The translations under genes were made by a program, and so were the position numbers. A model generated the notes under the pieces. The model searched no databases and was not told the DNA's origin. It was given only the letters and a program-made list of their open reading frames with translations. Below, piece by piece: positions 15,784-23,344 of a stretch of DNA of 64,000 nucleotides. Numbering within the stretch: the first letter of the stretch is position 1; every line of letters starts with the position of its first letter. Origin of the DNA: Micromonospora sp. WMMD1102 (lineage in GTDB: Bacteria > Actinomycetota > Actinomycetes > Mycobacteriales > Micromonosporaceae). Where the stretch lies: assembly GCF_029626265.1 (NCBI RefSeq), contig NZ_JARUBN010000001.1, positions 5,831,001 to 5,895,000 on the forward strand. Reading direction: 5' to 3'.

Positions 15784-16827
15784 CTACCGGCGGCGCCACG
15801 GCGTTGTGCCGAAGAGCACACCGGCGACCGCACCGGCGGAGAGCACACCGGCCGTCACCACGCCCCGGTGCTGGGACAGCCAGAGTTGCGGACTCCGGGT
15901 CCGGTACGGCGTGTCGAACTCCCCGTGCGCGCCCCGGTCCACCCCGTCACCGTCGTCCACCGGATGCCAGAGGTTCGCCCGGCGGTCCGGCGGGGCCGGC
16001 CGCGCCGTCTGCTGTCCGGAGTACCCGGTCCGGGCCAGATAGCGGTCGAGCAGGCCGGGCAGGCAGCGGTTGCCGATGATGGTGCCGACCGTCGACGCGC
16101 CCACCCAGTACTCCCGGCGGTCCGGCCGGTCGGCCGCGTGCACGATCGCCCGGGCCGCCAGTTCGGGCTGGTAGATCGGCGGTACGGGTCGGGCACGGTT
16201 GCGCAGCCGGGACAGCACCCAGTCGAACTGCGGGGTGTTCAGCGCCGGCAGGTGCACCATGGTGACCCGGACCGGGCTGCGGTCGTGCAGCAGTTCACAG
16301 CGGAGCGACTCGGTGAAGCCGACGATGGCGTGCTTCGCACCGCAGTACGCGGACTGTAGCGGGATCGACCGGTACGCCAGCGCCGATCCGACCTGCACGA
16401 TCGTGCCGGCGCCCCGGGGCAGCATCCGGTCCAGCGCGGCCAGGGTGCCGTGGACGTACCCGAGATAGCAGACCTCGGTCACCCGCCGGAACTCCTCGGG
16501 TGCGATCTGGTGCAGCGGCGCGAAGACCGAGACGATGGCGTTGTTGACCCAGAGGTCGATCGGGCCGAGTTCGCCGGTCGCCCGATCCGCCGCCGCCGCC
16601 ACCTGCCGGTGGTCCGCAACGTCCGTCTCGATCGGCAGCGGTACGCCGCCGGCCGCCCGGACGTCCTCGGCCGCCCCCCGCAGGCCGGCACCGCCCCTGG
16701 CCAGCAGGGCGATCCGCATCCCCCGCCGGGCCAGCAGCCGGGCCGTCGCCCGGCCCACCCCGGCACTCGCCCCGGTGATCACCGCCACCCGGGCCGCGGG
16801 TCGGCCGCGCACCCCTCGACCGCGCAT
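15784..16827 (-). CDS. Short-chain dehydrogenase/reductase with C-terminal membrane helix
   Basis: This 347-residue SDR has the Rossmann motif TGASAGVGRATA, the NNA motif (WVNNAIVSVFAP), the catalytic Ser in QVGSALAYRS and the YxxxK pair in SAYCGAKHA. After the SDR core (about 1-260) come about 60 residues and a hydrophobic C-terminal helix (GVVTAGVLSAGAVAGVLFG), so it is probably membrane-anchored. The substrate is unknown. ATG 16827 gives the normal SDR N-terminus; the frame extends upstream through a 20-bp tandem repeat to 17088, which I treat as non-coding. Confidence 0.85.
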   Translation of the reverse strand: MRGRGVRGRPAARVAVITGASAGVGRATARLLARRGMRIALLARGGAGLRGAAEDVRAAGGVPLPIETDVADHRQVAAAADRATGELGPIDLWVNNAIVSVFAPLHQIAPEEFRRVTEVCYLGYVHGTLAALDRMLPRGAGTIVQVGSALAYRSIPLQSAYCGAKHAIVGFTESLRCELLHDRSPVRVTMVHLPALNTPQFDWVLSRLRNRARPVPPIYQPELAARAIVHAADRPDRREYWVGASTVGTIIGNRCLPGLLDRYLARTGYSGQQTARPAPPDRRANLWHPVDDGDGVDRGAHGEFDTPYRTRSPQLWLSQHRGVVTAGVLSAGAVAGVLFGTTPWRRR

Positions 16828-16899
16828 CCCGCCCCCGTCCAGACCCGGTCCTGCCTGCCGCGCGGCGGCTACCCGAGGGGCGGCCCGGCAAACGGTCCG

Positions 16900-17060
16900 A
16901 CACGGGCCAGGGCGATCCGGCGCGGTTCGGCACGGTCCGACACGGGCCGGCACGGGCCGGCACGGGCCAGCGCGGTTCGGCACGGGCCAGCGCGGTTCGG
17001 CACGGGCCAGCGCGGTTCGGCACGGGCCAGCGCGATCCGGCGCGGCCGGCACGGAGCGCG
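16900..17060. repeat. 20-bp tandem repeat array between SDR and deacetylase genes
   Basis: At least three perfect consecutive copies of CGCGGTTCGGCACGGGCCAG (16971-17030) are flanked by several imperfect copies on both sides. It lies in the divergent gap between the SDR and the polysaccharide deacetylase, so it may influence both promoters. Together with 17061-17180, which has another short repeat (CGCGAAGGTGCGGCGG twice, about 17133-17168), it fills the 353-base gap. Confidence 0.9.
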
Positions 17061-17180
17061 GGAGACCGGAGCAACCAGGCCGGACCACCCGTCCGGGTGA
17101 GGATGAAGCCGGGGCGCGCGGGTAACCGCGTCCGCGAAGGTGCGGCGGATTCCGCGAAGGTGCGGCGGGTGGAGGAACGA

Positions 17181-17894
17181 GTGCGCGGACGCGCGGTACC
17201 GGCGACGACGACCGTCGGTGCCGCGCTGGCCGCCCAGGTGGTGCCGGCCCTGACGGTACTGCCGGGGATACGGCTGCGGTTCTTTCCCCGGCTGAGCGGG
17301 CGCGGCTCTCCGGGGCACGTCGCGCTGACCTTCGACGACGGCCCCGACCCGGCTTCCACCCCGCTCTTCGTCGAGGCGCTGGCCGCGCACCGGACCCGCG
17401 CCACGTTCTTCCTGCTCGGATCGATGCTGGCCCGCGCGCCCGCGCTCGGCCTGGACCTCGCCGCCGCCGGGCACGAGGTGGCGGTGCACGGCTGGGCGCA
17501 CCAGAACCTGCTGCTGCGCGGCCCGCACGCCACCTACCGCGACCTGGCCCGGACCCGGGAGCTGATCGGCGCGGTGACCGGTCGGGTGCCCCGGTTCTTC
17601 CGACCGCCCTACGGGGTACTCAGCGCCGCCGCCCTGGTGGCCGCGCGCCGGCTGGACCTGACGCCGGTGCTCTGGACCTGCTGGGGGCGGGACTGGACCC
17701 GGACGGCCACCCGCGCCTCGGTACTCGACACGCTGCGCGACGGGCTGGCCGGCGGCGGCACGGTGCTACTGCACGACTCGGACTGCACCTCCGCACCGGG
17801 CGCCTGGCGGGCAAGTCTGGCCGCCCTGCCGTACCTGTTGGAGGAGTGCCTGCGTCGAGGCTGGCAGGTCGGTCCGCTCGGCGAGCACGGCTGA
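17181..17894 (+). CDS. Polysaccharide deacetylase (NodB domain, CE4)
   Basis: This 237-residue protein has the CE4 motifs in order: TFDDGPDP (catalytic base Asp and metal Asp), HGWAHQN (the H-x4-H type metal pair), RPPYG, and LLHDS near the end. Members N-deacetylate peptidoglycan or other amino-sugar polymers. One N-terminal hydrophobic stretch (VGAALAAQVVPALTVLPGI) suggests membrane anchoring or export. GTG 17181 has an ideal ribosome site (GGAGGAACGA); earlier in-frame starts at 17097 and 17103 lie in repeat DNA and lack one. Confidence 0.85.
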   Translation: MRGRAVPATTTVGAALAAQVVPALTVLPGIRLRFFPRLSGRGSPGHVALTFDDGPDPASTPLFVEALAAHRTRATFFLLGSMLARAPALGLDLAAAGHEVAVHGWAHQNLLLRGPHATYRDLARTRELIGAVTGRVPRFFRPPYGVLSAAALVAARRLDLTPVLWTCWGRDWTRTATRASVLDTLRDGLAGGGTVLLHDSDCTSAPGAWRASLAALPYLLEECLRRGWQVGPLGEHG

Positions 17895-17980
17895 CGACAC
17901 CGGCAGGCCCCCGACCGACTGCGACCCGTACCCGGCAAACCGACCCGGTCAAGCCCACCCCCCGCTCAGCCCACCCCGGC

Positions 17981-19150
17981 TCAGCCCACCCGGTCGGTCA
18001 ACTCGCCCGGCACCGGCTCCGCACGGTCGCCCGGCACCACCCCGGTACGGCTGCCGGGTACCGCCTCGGCACGGCCACCGGGCACGACCGGCGCTGCCGG
18101 GGTGGGGGTGCCGGCCACCGGCTGGGTCGCGGACCGCGGATGCCGGACCCGGGTCACCACGCCGAGGTGTGCCCGCCGGGCGGCCTGGAGCGCGCTGAAC
18201 AGCCCGTACGCCCCGCGCCCCACCAGCCGGTGTTTCAGCCCGGCCGCCCCGCCGGGCGGTTGGTAGCCGGCCGGCGGCAGGTGTGCCCGGTACCGGGTGA
18301 CGATCTCGGCGAAGAACTCGCGGCGGCGCTCCGGCGGCACCCGCCGGGGGTGACCGAGCACCTGCAACAGGTGCCAGATCATCCGCTGGAAGACCAGGTG
18401 GCGCAGGTCGGCCGACATCGCCGGCTCGGCGTCGAGTCGGGCCAGCACCCGGTCCCAGTGTGCGAAGACCTCGAAGTGCCGCTCGCTGGGCGTCGCGGTG
18501 ATCGCCCCTTCGGGGCGCTGCCGGTAGGCGTAACAGCACCGGTCGAGCAGGGTGATCCGCTCGGCGGCGAACATCAGCGGGAAACTGAACGAGACGTCCT
18601 CGTACCAGCCGGGTTCGAAGGTCAGGCCCAGGTCCAGCAGGAACCGGCGGCGGATCACCTTGTTGCAGGTGATGTGCAGCACCGACAGCAGGGCCGGCCG
18701 CTCGCGCAGGGTGAACGTCTCCGGCGCCGGCCTGCCGGCACCGACCTGGGAGAGTCCCAGGTGCCGCGTCCCGCCGTTCGGGTAATGCCTGGTGTACGCG
18801 GTGACCAGCAGGTCCGGCCGGGTTCGGGCCAACCGCTCGGCGACGGCGCCGAGACTTCCCCCGGGCAGCCAGTCGTCGCCGTCGACGAACCAGACGTACT
18901 CGCCGGTGGCCCGGGACAGGCCGGTGTTGCGGGCCGGCCCGAGTCCCTGGTTGTGGTCGAGGGTGACCACCACCAGCCGGGGGTCGCGGGCGGCGTACCG
19001 GGCCAGGATCGCGGCGGAGCCGTCGGTGGATCCGTCGTCCACCGCCACCACTTCGAGATCACGGAAGGACGGGTCGAGAATGGAGTCCAGGCATTCGGCC
19101 AGGTACGCCCGCACCTGGTAGACCGGGACGATCACGCTGAGCAGGGTCAC
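17981..19150 (-). CDS. Family 2 glycosyltransferase
   Basis: This 389-residue GT2 (GT-A fold) enzyme has LLSVIVPVYQVRAYLAECLDSI, VVAVDDGSTDGS, NQGLGPARNTGL and the metal-binding FVDGDDWL. The part after about 220 resembles the spacer seen in GT2 enzymes joined to CDP-glycerol glycerophosphotransferase domains, but no such domain follows. The C-terminal 60 residues are low-complexity with a repeated VPGxRxExVPG-like unit. GTG 19150 is chosen because GGAGG lies 9 bases upstream; an upstream in-frame start at 19183 lacks one. It probably builds a cell-surface glycan. Confidence 0.85.
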   Translation of the reverse strand: MTLLSVIVPVYQVRAYLAECLDSILDPSFRDLEVVAVDDGSTDGSAAILARYAARDPRLVVVTLDHNQGLGPARNTGLSRATGEYVWFVDGDDWLPGGSLGAVAERLARTRPDLLVTAYTRHYPNGGTRHLGLSQVGAGRPAPETFTLRERPALLSVLHITCNKVIRRRFLLDLGLTFEPGWYEDVSFSFPLMFAAERITLLDRCCYAYRQRPEGAITATPSERHFEVFAHWDRVLARLDAEPAMSADLRHLVFQRMIWHLLQVLGHPRRVPPERRREFFAEIVTRYRAHLPPAGYQPPGGAAGLKHRLVGRGAYGLFSALQAARRAHLGVVTRVRHPRSATQPVAGTPTPAAPVVPGGRAEAVPGSRTGVVPGDRAEPVPGELTDRVG

Positions 19151-19160
19151 CGCGGGCAAC

Positions 19161-19173
19161 CTCCAGTGGAGGA
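19161..19173 (-). promoter_or_regulatory. Shine-Dalgarno sequence inside a 13-base palindrome
   Basis: CCTCCACTGGAGG (minus strand) places the GGAGG ribosome site of the glycosyltransferase in a 5-bp stem with a 3-base loop. The stem could lower initiation. Upstream, the AT-rich stretch around 19185-19250 (with TACGAT on the minus strand at 19185-19190) is a promoter candidate. Confidence 0.4.
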
Positions 19174-19271
19174 CGGAGACCAAATCGTAGCGTGGGGTAA
19201 TCGTCTGGCGAGCGTTCAGTAACTACCGAGTGACCAAATTGTGATTTGTCGCTTTCGCTGGGTCGACCGAC

Positions 19272-19853
19272 TCAGAGCCCCGCCACCCAGTTCCACAGGT
19301 CGACCACCCACTCGGTCTGGCGCAGGTACGCCACCCCGACCCCGGCCAGGAAGATCCCGGTGACCAGGTGTGCGCCCTGGGCGCTGCGGCGGATCCGGCC
19401 GAGCTGGCGCTCCCAGATCACCCGGCCGACCAGCCGGGCCAGTGCGAAGAGGCCGACCGCGACGAAGAGGGTCAGCACGAAGGTGACCACCGGACTGGTC
19501 AGGTCACCCCGGGCCGAGATCGCCCAGATCCCCCAGCAGACGAAGGCGAAGAGGCCGCCCAGCATGCTCCAGTGCCGCCCGATGCGCAGCTGCCGCCAGT
19601 GGTAACCCGGGGGAAGCTGCTCCCGCTCCCGCTCCTGCTCCGCCATCGGCCACCCGGTTCCGGTCGGCTCGTGCGGCGCCGTCCCCGGCTCGCCGTGCGT
19701 TCGCGGCACCCCGACCTGCGCCACACCCCGCCGGAAGCCCTCGGGCCCCGGCGGCATCCCCGGCCCGTACCCGTCCGGCGGCATCCCCGGCCCGTGCCCC
19801 TCCGGCGGCATCTCGACGGTCCGCTCGGCCCACGGCTGCGTGTGGTCTGCCAT
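19272..19853 (-). CDS. Small multi-span membrane protein with Pro-rich N-terminus
   Basis: This 193-residue protein has a cytoplasmic N-terminal half with a repeated MPP(E/D)G(H/Y)GPG unit and charged region (AEQEREREQLPPGYHWRQLRIGRHW), then three hydrophobic helices (LGGLFAFVCWGIWAI, VTFVLTLFVAVGLFALA, GIFLAGVGVAYL). I do not recognise a family. ATG 19853 has a good ribosome site (GGGAGGAC). Upstream in-frame sequence to 20006 lies in Pro/Arg-coding repeat DNA. Confidence 0.65.
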   Translation of the reverse strand: MADHTQPWAERTVEMPPEGHGPGMPPDGYGPGMPPGPEGFRRGVAQVGVPRTHGEPGTAPHEPTGTGWPMAEQEREREQLPPGYHWRQLRIGRHWSMLGGLFAFVCWGIWAISARGDLTSPVVTFVLTLFVAVGLFALARLVGRVIWERQLGRIRRSAQGAHLVTGIFLAGVGVAYLRQTEWVVDLWNWVAGL

Positions 19854-20080
19854 CAGTGCTGTCCTCCCCAACGGTCCGGGCCCGGAACCCGTTCCAGTTC
19901 CGAGGGTAGCCAGCCGGGCAAAAACCCGCCGAACCACCACCGACCGCACCCCGCGACGTGCCACCGACCACCACCGGCCGCACCCCGGAACCATCCCCGG
20001 AACCACCGTCGACCGCTGCCCGGATCATCCGCCGGCCCCGGCGGGCGCGCGAGCCCACGACCAGGCCGCCGCCGCCCCGG

Positions 20081-20092
20081 TATGGTCGGCAG
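20081..20092 (+). promoter_or_regulatory. Leaderless promoter, -10 TATGGT
   Basis: TATGGT at 20081-20086 ends 6 bases before ATG 20093, the spacing expected for transcription starting at the first base of the start codon. Confidence 0.55.
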
Positions 20093-20407
20093 ATGACCGA
20101 TCCGGAGCGGCGACGGCGGCGACTGCGACACGAGTCGTCGAGTGGCAGTGGCGGCGGCCAGCCCGCGGAGGGGCGGCGCGGCGGCGAGTCGGGCACCGGG
20201 CCGGGGGCCGGGGACGACCGGGACGCCGAACGCGGCCTGCGCGGGCTGATCGGCTCGGGCGCCTCCCAGGTGAGCGTCGGGGCGGCGATGCGCGCCCGGG
20301 ACGCGGCCCGACCGACCGAGGCCGACCTCGCCGAGGCGGCCGAACGGCTGGTACTGGTCCGGCGTAACTGGGTACCCCGGGAGGACCTGCCACGCGGCGG
20401 CCGCTGA
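20093..20407 (+). CDS. Small Arg/Gly-rich conserved hypothetical protein
   Basis: This 104-residue protein begins with an arginine run (MTDPERRRRRLRHE), has a Gly/Ser/Glu-rich middle, and ends in a predicted helix (RPTEADLAEAAERLVLVRRNWVPREDL). No recognised domain. The start is supported by a leaderless promoter: TATGGT lies 6 bases before the ATG. It faces away from the membrane protein at 19272 and converges on RpiB. Confidence 0.65.
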   Translation: MTDPERRRRRLRHESSSGSGGGQPAEGRRGGESGTGPGAGDDRDAERGLRGLIGSGASQVSVGAAMRARDAARPTEADLAEAAERLVLVRRNWVPREDLPRGGR

Positions 20408-20517
20408 CCCGTCACGCACCCGCCGACCCGCACCCGCCGGTCCCTACCCGTATCCGCCGACCCGTCCGTCCGGCGGGGCGGGCGGTCCGGCCGGCCGGCT
20501 GCTGGCCGGCGCGCCGG

Positions 20518-20991
20518 CTACGACGTCGGCAGCGGCGGCAGCGAGCGGGTGCGCTCGTACTCGGCGACCTGCCCGATCCGGCGTGCGTGCCGCTCGTTGC
20601 CCGAGAAGGCCGTACTGAGGAACGCCTCCACGATCGCGGTCGCCTCGTCCAGGGTGTGCTGGCGGGCACCGATCGCGACCACGTTCGCGTCGTTGTGCTC
20701 CCGGGCGAGCTGGGCGGTCTCCACGTTCCAGGCGAGTGCCGCGCGCACCCCGGCCACCTTGTTGGCGGCGATTTGCTCACCGTTGCCCGAGCCGCCGATC
20801 ACCACGCCGAGGCTGCCCGGATCGGCCACCACCCGGGCGCCGCTGTGCAGGCAGAACACCGGATAGTCGTCGTCCGGGTCGAAGAGGAGCGGCCCGACGT
20901 CCACCAGTTCGTAGCCCTGCTTGGCCAGGTGGTTGGCCAGGTGCACCTTCAGTTCGTAGCCGGCGTGGTCGGATCCCAGATAGACGCGCAT
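20518..20991 (-). CDS. rpiB: Ribose-5-phosphate isomerase B
   Basis: This 157-residue LacAB/RpiB enzyme interconverts ribose 5-phosphate and ribulose 5-phosphate in the pentose phosphate pathway. It starts MRVYLGSDHAGYELK (phosphate-binding SDHAG), has LGVVIGGSGNGEQIAANKVAGVRAAL with the GSGNG anion hole, and DANVVAIGARQHT. In place of the GTG(I/V)G Cys of the E. coli-type enzymes it has GGSGNG, the actinobacterial form. ATG 20991 begins directly at the conserved start. A DUF1015 gene lies upstream on the same strand with about 60 bases between. Confidence 0.92.
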   Translation of the reverse strand: MRVYLGSDHAGYELKVHLANHLAKQGYELVDVGPLLFDPDDDYPVFCLHSGARVVADPGSLGVVIGGSGNGEQIAANKVAGVRAALAWNVETAQLAREHNDANVVAIGARQHTLDEATAIVEAFLSTAFSGNERHARRIGQVAEYERTRSLPPLPTS

Positions 20992-21053
20992 ACCGCGCAG
21001 TCTGTCAGCCCGCCTCGCCCGCCCGCTCGCAGGCGCGGCGACAGCCGGACAGA

Positions 21054-22397
21054 TCACAACGGGGCGGGATCACGACCCAGTTCGGCCAGGACCAGGCCGG
21101 CCCGTGCCTTCGGGGTGAACCAGGTGCTCTTCCGGGGCATCTTCTGTCGGGCCAGGTTGACCGCGACGAAGTCCCGCACCGTGACGGGGGCGATCAGAAT
21201 CGCCAGTTCCGCCCGGCCGGCGTCGACCTCGCCGACCAGCCAGCGCGCCGGGTAGTCGCCACCGACGTACGTGATCCGCTTGTCTCCGGGGTCGAGGCCG
21301 AGGGCGTCCCGCAGCAACACCCGCTCGACGAGCGCGTGGTCCAGGGCCTCCACACCGCCGTCGGGGCCGGCGGGCAGCGTGACCGCGTAGGTACGGCCGG
21401 CCGCGTAGAGCTGGATCGTGCCGCCGGAGTCCGGCACCGCCGCCGGGCCGGGTAGCGACTCGACCCGGGCGCCGGCCGCACGCAGCCGGTCGAACAGTTC
21501 GTCCGGAGTACTGGTCAACTCGCTGACCAGTCGGTTGTAAGGCTGGATCGCCACCGATCCCGGGGTCGTGATCACCGCGAGGAACCGGGGCAGCTCGCCG
21601 ATCTGCGCGGCCAGGCTGCGGTGGTTGCCGTCCGCGACGACCAGCTCGCCGGCACCCGCCAGCGCCAGCAGCTCCGCCTGGTGCGGCCCCGGCCCGAGCA
21701 GCCAGATGGCGTGGGTACGCCCCGCCTGGTCCACGTCGGTCGCGGCCGGCGCACCGGCCGCGTCGGTCGCCTCGGCGAGCGCCCGGTGCAGCGCCTCCCC
21801 CGCACCGCCAGCCGGCCCAGCGCCAGCCGAACCACCGCCAGCCGGCCCAGCGCCAGCCGAACCACTGCCGGCCGGACCACCGCCAGCCGGCCCATCGGCA
21901 GTCCCGGCGTCAGTGCCGGTGCCGGTGCGGTTGCCGGTCTGGAGCAGCAGCACCGGGGAGAGGAGGTGGCCGGTCGCCTCGGCCAGCGCCACCCGCTCGC
22001 GCACCTTGGCGATGAAGACGTCCTCGTTGCGGATCACCAGTCCGGGCTCGTCCGCACTCGTGGAGATCTGGTCGGTGTCGACCATGGCGAACATCCCGTA
22101 ACCGGGCTCCTCGCCCGGCGCGGTGATCCGGTAGAGCACCACCACCTGCTCGGCCGGGGTGTAGCTGCCGTCGGCCCGAGCCTGCGCCAACCGGCCGACC
22201 GCGTCGGGCAGCGCGTCGGTGAAGGACCGGCCGAGGCTCTCCGGCGCCCGGTGCGGCATCTCGATCGCGAGCGCGCTGGCTGGGTTGTCCCGGATGATCG
22301 CCGTGATCTCGGCGTCGTCGGCGAACTCGTCGTAGTTCTGGGCGCCGGTGCCGCCAGTGGTGACCCAGGCGCGGGTGATCGGATGCACGACCGTCAT
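21054..22397 (-). CDS. DUF1015 family protein with Gly/Ala/Pro insert
   Basis: This 447-residue protein matches DUF1015: MTVVHPITRAWVTT, ENYDEF-like QNYDEFADDAE, VVVADGNHRSLAAQI and C-terminal RQKMPRKSTWFTPKARAGLVLAEL. The invariant DGNHR motif is present. The biochemical role is not established to my knowledge. A low-complexity insert (about 170-205, GPAGGGPAGSGSAGAGPAGG-like) splits the middle and is encoded by a tandem repeat on 21805-21900. ATG 22397 is chosen from homology; an ATG 24 bases upstream is less likely. Confidence 0.8.
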   Translation of the reverse strand: MTVVHPITRAWVTTGGTGAQNYDEFADDAEITAIIRDNPASALAIEMPHRAPESLGRSFTDALPDAVGRLAQARADGSYTPAEQVVVLYRITAPGEEPGYGMFAMVDTDQISTSADEPGLVIRNEDVFIAKVRERVALAEATGHLLSPVLLLQTGNRTGTGTDAGTADGPAGGGPAGSGSAGAGPAGGGSAGAGPAGGAGEALHRALAEATDAAGAPAATDVDQAGRTHAIWLLGPGPHQAELLALAGAGELVVADGNHRSLAAQIGELPRFLAVITTPGSVAIQPYNRLVSELTSTPDELFDRLRAAGARVESLPGPAAVPDSGGTIQLYAAGRTYAVTLPAGPDGGVEALDHALVERVLLRDALGLDPGDKRITYVGGDYPARWLVGEVDAGRAELAILIAPVTVRDFVAVNLARQKMPRKSTWFTPKARAGLVLAELGRDPAPL

Positions 22398-22500
22398 GTG
22401 CCGGAACGCTACCGGCGGCACCCGGCACCGCGTACGGATACCCCGGCCGTTTCCACCCCGTGGGCGGCCCCGGTCCGGAGCCGCCCCACCAGGGCCGAGA

Positions 22501-23130
22501 TCAGTCGAAGCTGGGCCGCTCGTCGCGGGTCCGCTTCAGCTCGTAGAAGCCGGGCGTACCGGCGACCAGGAGTACGCCGTCCCAGAGCCGCCCCGCCGCC
22601 TCGCCCTTCGGTGCGGGCGTGACCACCGGGCCGAAGAACGCGATGGTCTCCCCCGGCATCGGGCCGGGAGCGTGGATGACCGGCGTGCCGACGTCCTGGC
22701 CGACCGGCTTCATCCCGGCGTCGTGGCTCGCCCGCAGCGCCTCGTCGTACTCGGTCGAGTCGGCGACCTCGGCCAGCGCCGGGTCCAGCCCGACGTCGGC
22801 CAGCGCCGCCCGGTAGAGCTCCGGACCCCGCTCCTGCCTTTCGAGGTGGATCCGGTTGCCGAACGCGGTGTAGAGCCGGGCAACGGTTTCGGAGCCGTGG
22901 AGCTGTTCGACCGCGATGCAGATCCGCACCAGGCCCCAGGAGCTCTTCAGCCCCTCCCGGTACTTCGCCGAAAGGTGCTCCCGGCCCTCGTTGAGCACCG
23001 CCAGGCTCATCACCCGGAACCGGACGTCGACCGGGCGGACCTGCTGCACCTCCAGCAGCCAGCGGGAGGTGATCCAGGCCCACGGGCAGGTCGGGTCGAA
23101 GAACATGTCAACGGACGCGCGCTCGGACAC
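22501..23130 (-). CDS. DsbA-fold mycothiol-dependent nitroreductase (Rv2466c-like)
   Basis: This 209-residue protein matches the Rv2466c family: MFFDPTCPWAWITSRWLLEV with a CPWA active site, and DVGTPVIH in place of the usual cis-Pro loop. The family has a DsbA-like fold and uses mycothiol to reduce disulfides and nitro compounds. The gene starts at ATG 23130 and is transcribed away from pepN, which begins about 215 bases further on. Confidence 0.85.
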   Translation of the reverse strand: MSERASVDMFFDPTCPWAWITSRWLLEVQQVRPVDVRFRVMSLAVLNEGREHLSAKYREGLKSSWGLVRICIAVEQLHGSETVARLYTAFGNRIHLERQERGPELYRAALADVGLDPALAEVADSTEYDEALRASHDAGMKPVGQDVGTPVIHAPGPMPGETIAFFGPVVTPAPKGEAAGRLWDGVLLVAGTPGFYELKRTRDERPSFD

Positions 23131-23344
23131 GGCGCGGCTCCCTTCGTCGTCAGGACAGGTCGGGATCGGCCGACACCCTTACCGATCTTCACCCCCAAGG
23201 CCCCGCCACCGACAGCGGGATGAGACCGTGACCTGGAGCACCAGTGTGGTAACCCCGGGCATGAAACACTCGACGTCGGGCCGTGGGGATGGCTCGGGGC
23301 TGTCAACGGCGACAGCCGGCGGAAAGAACCGGATGGAGATTCAC

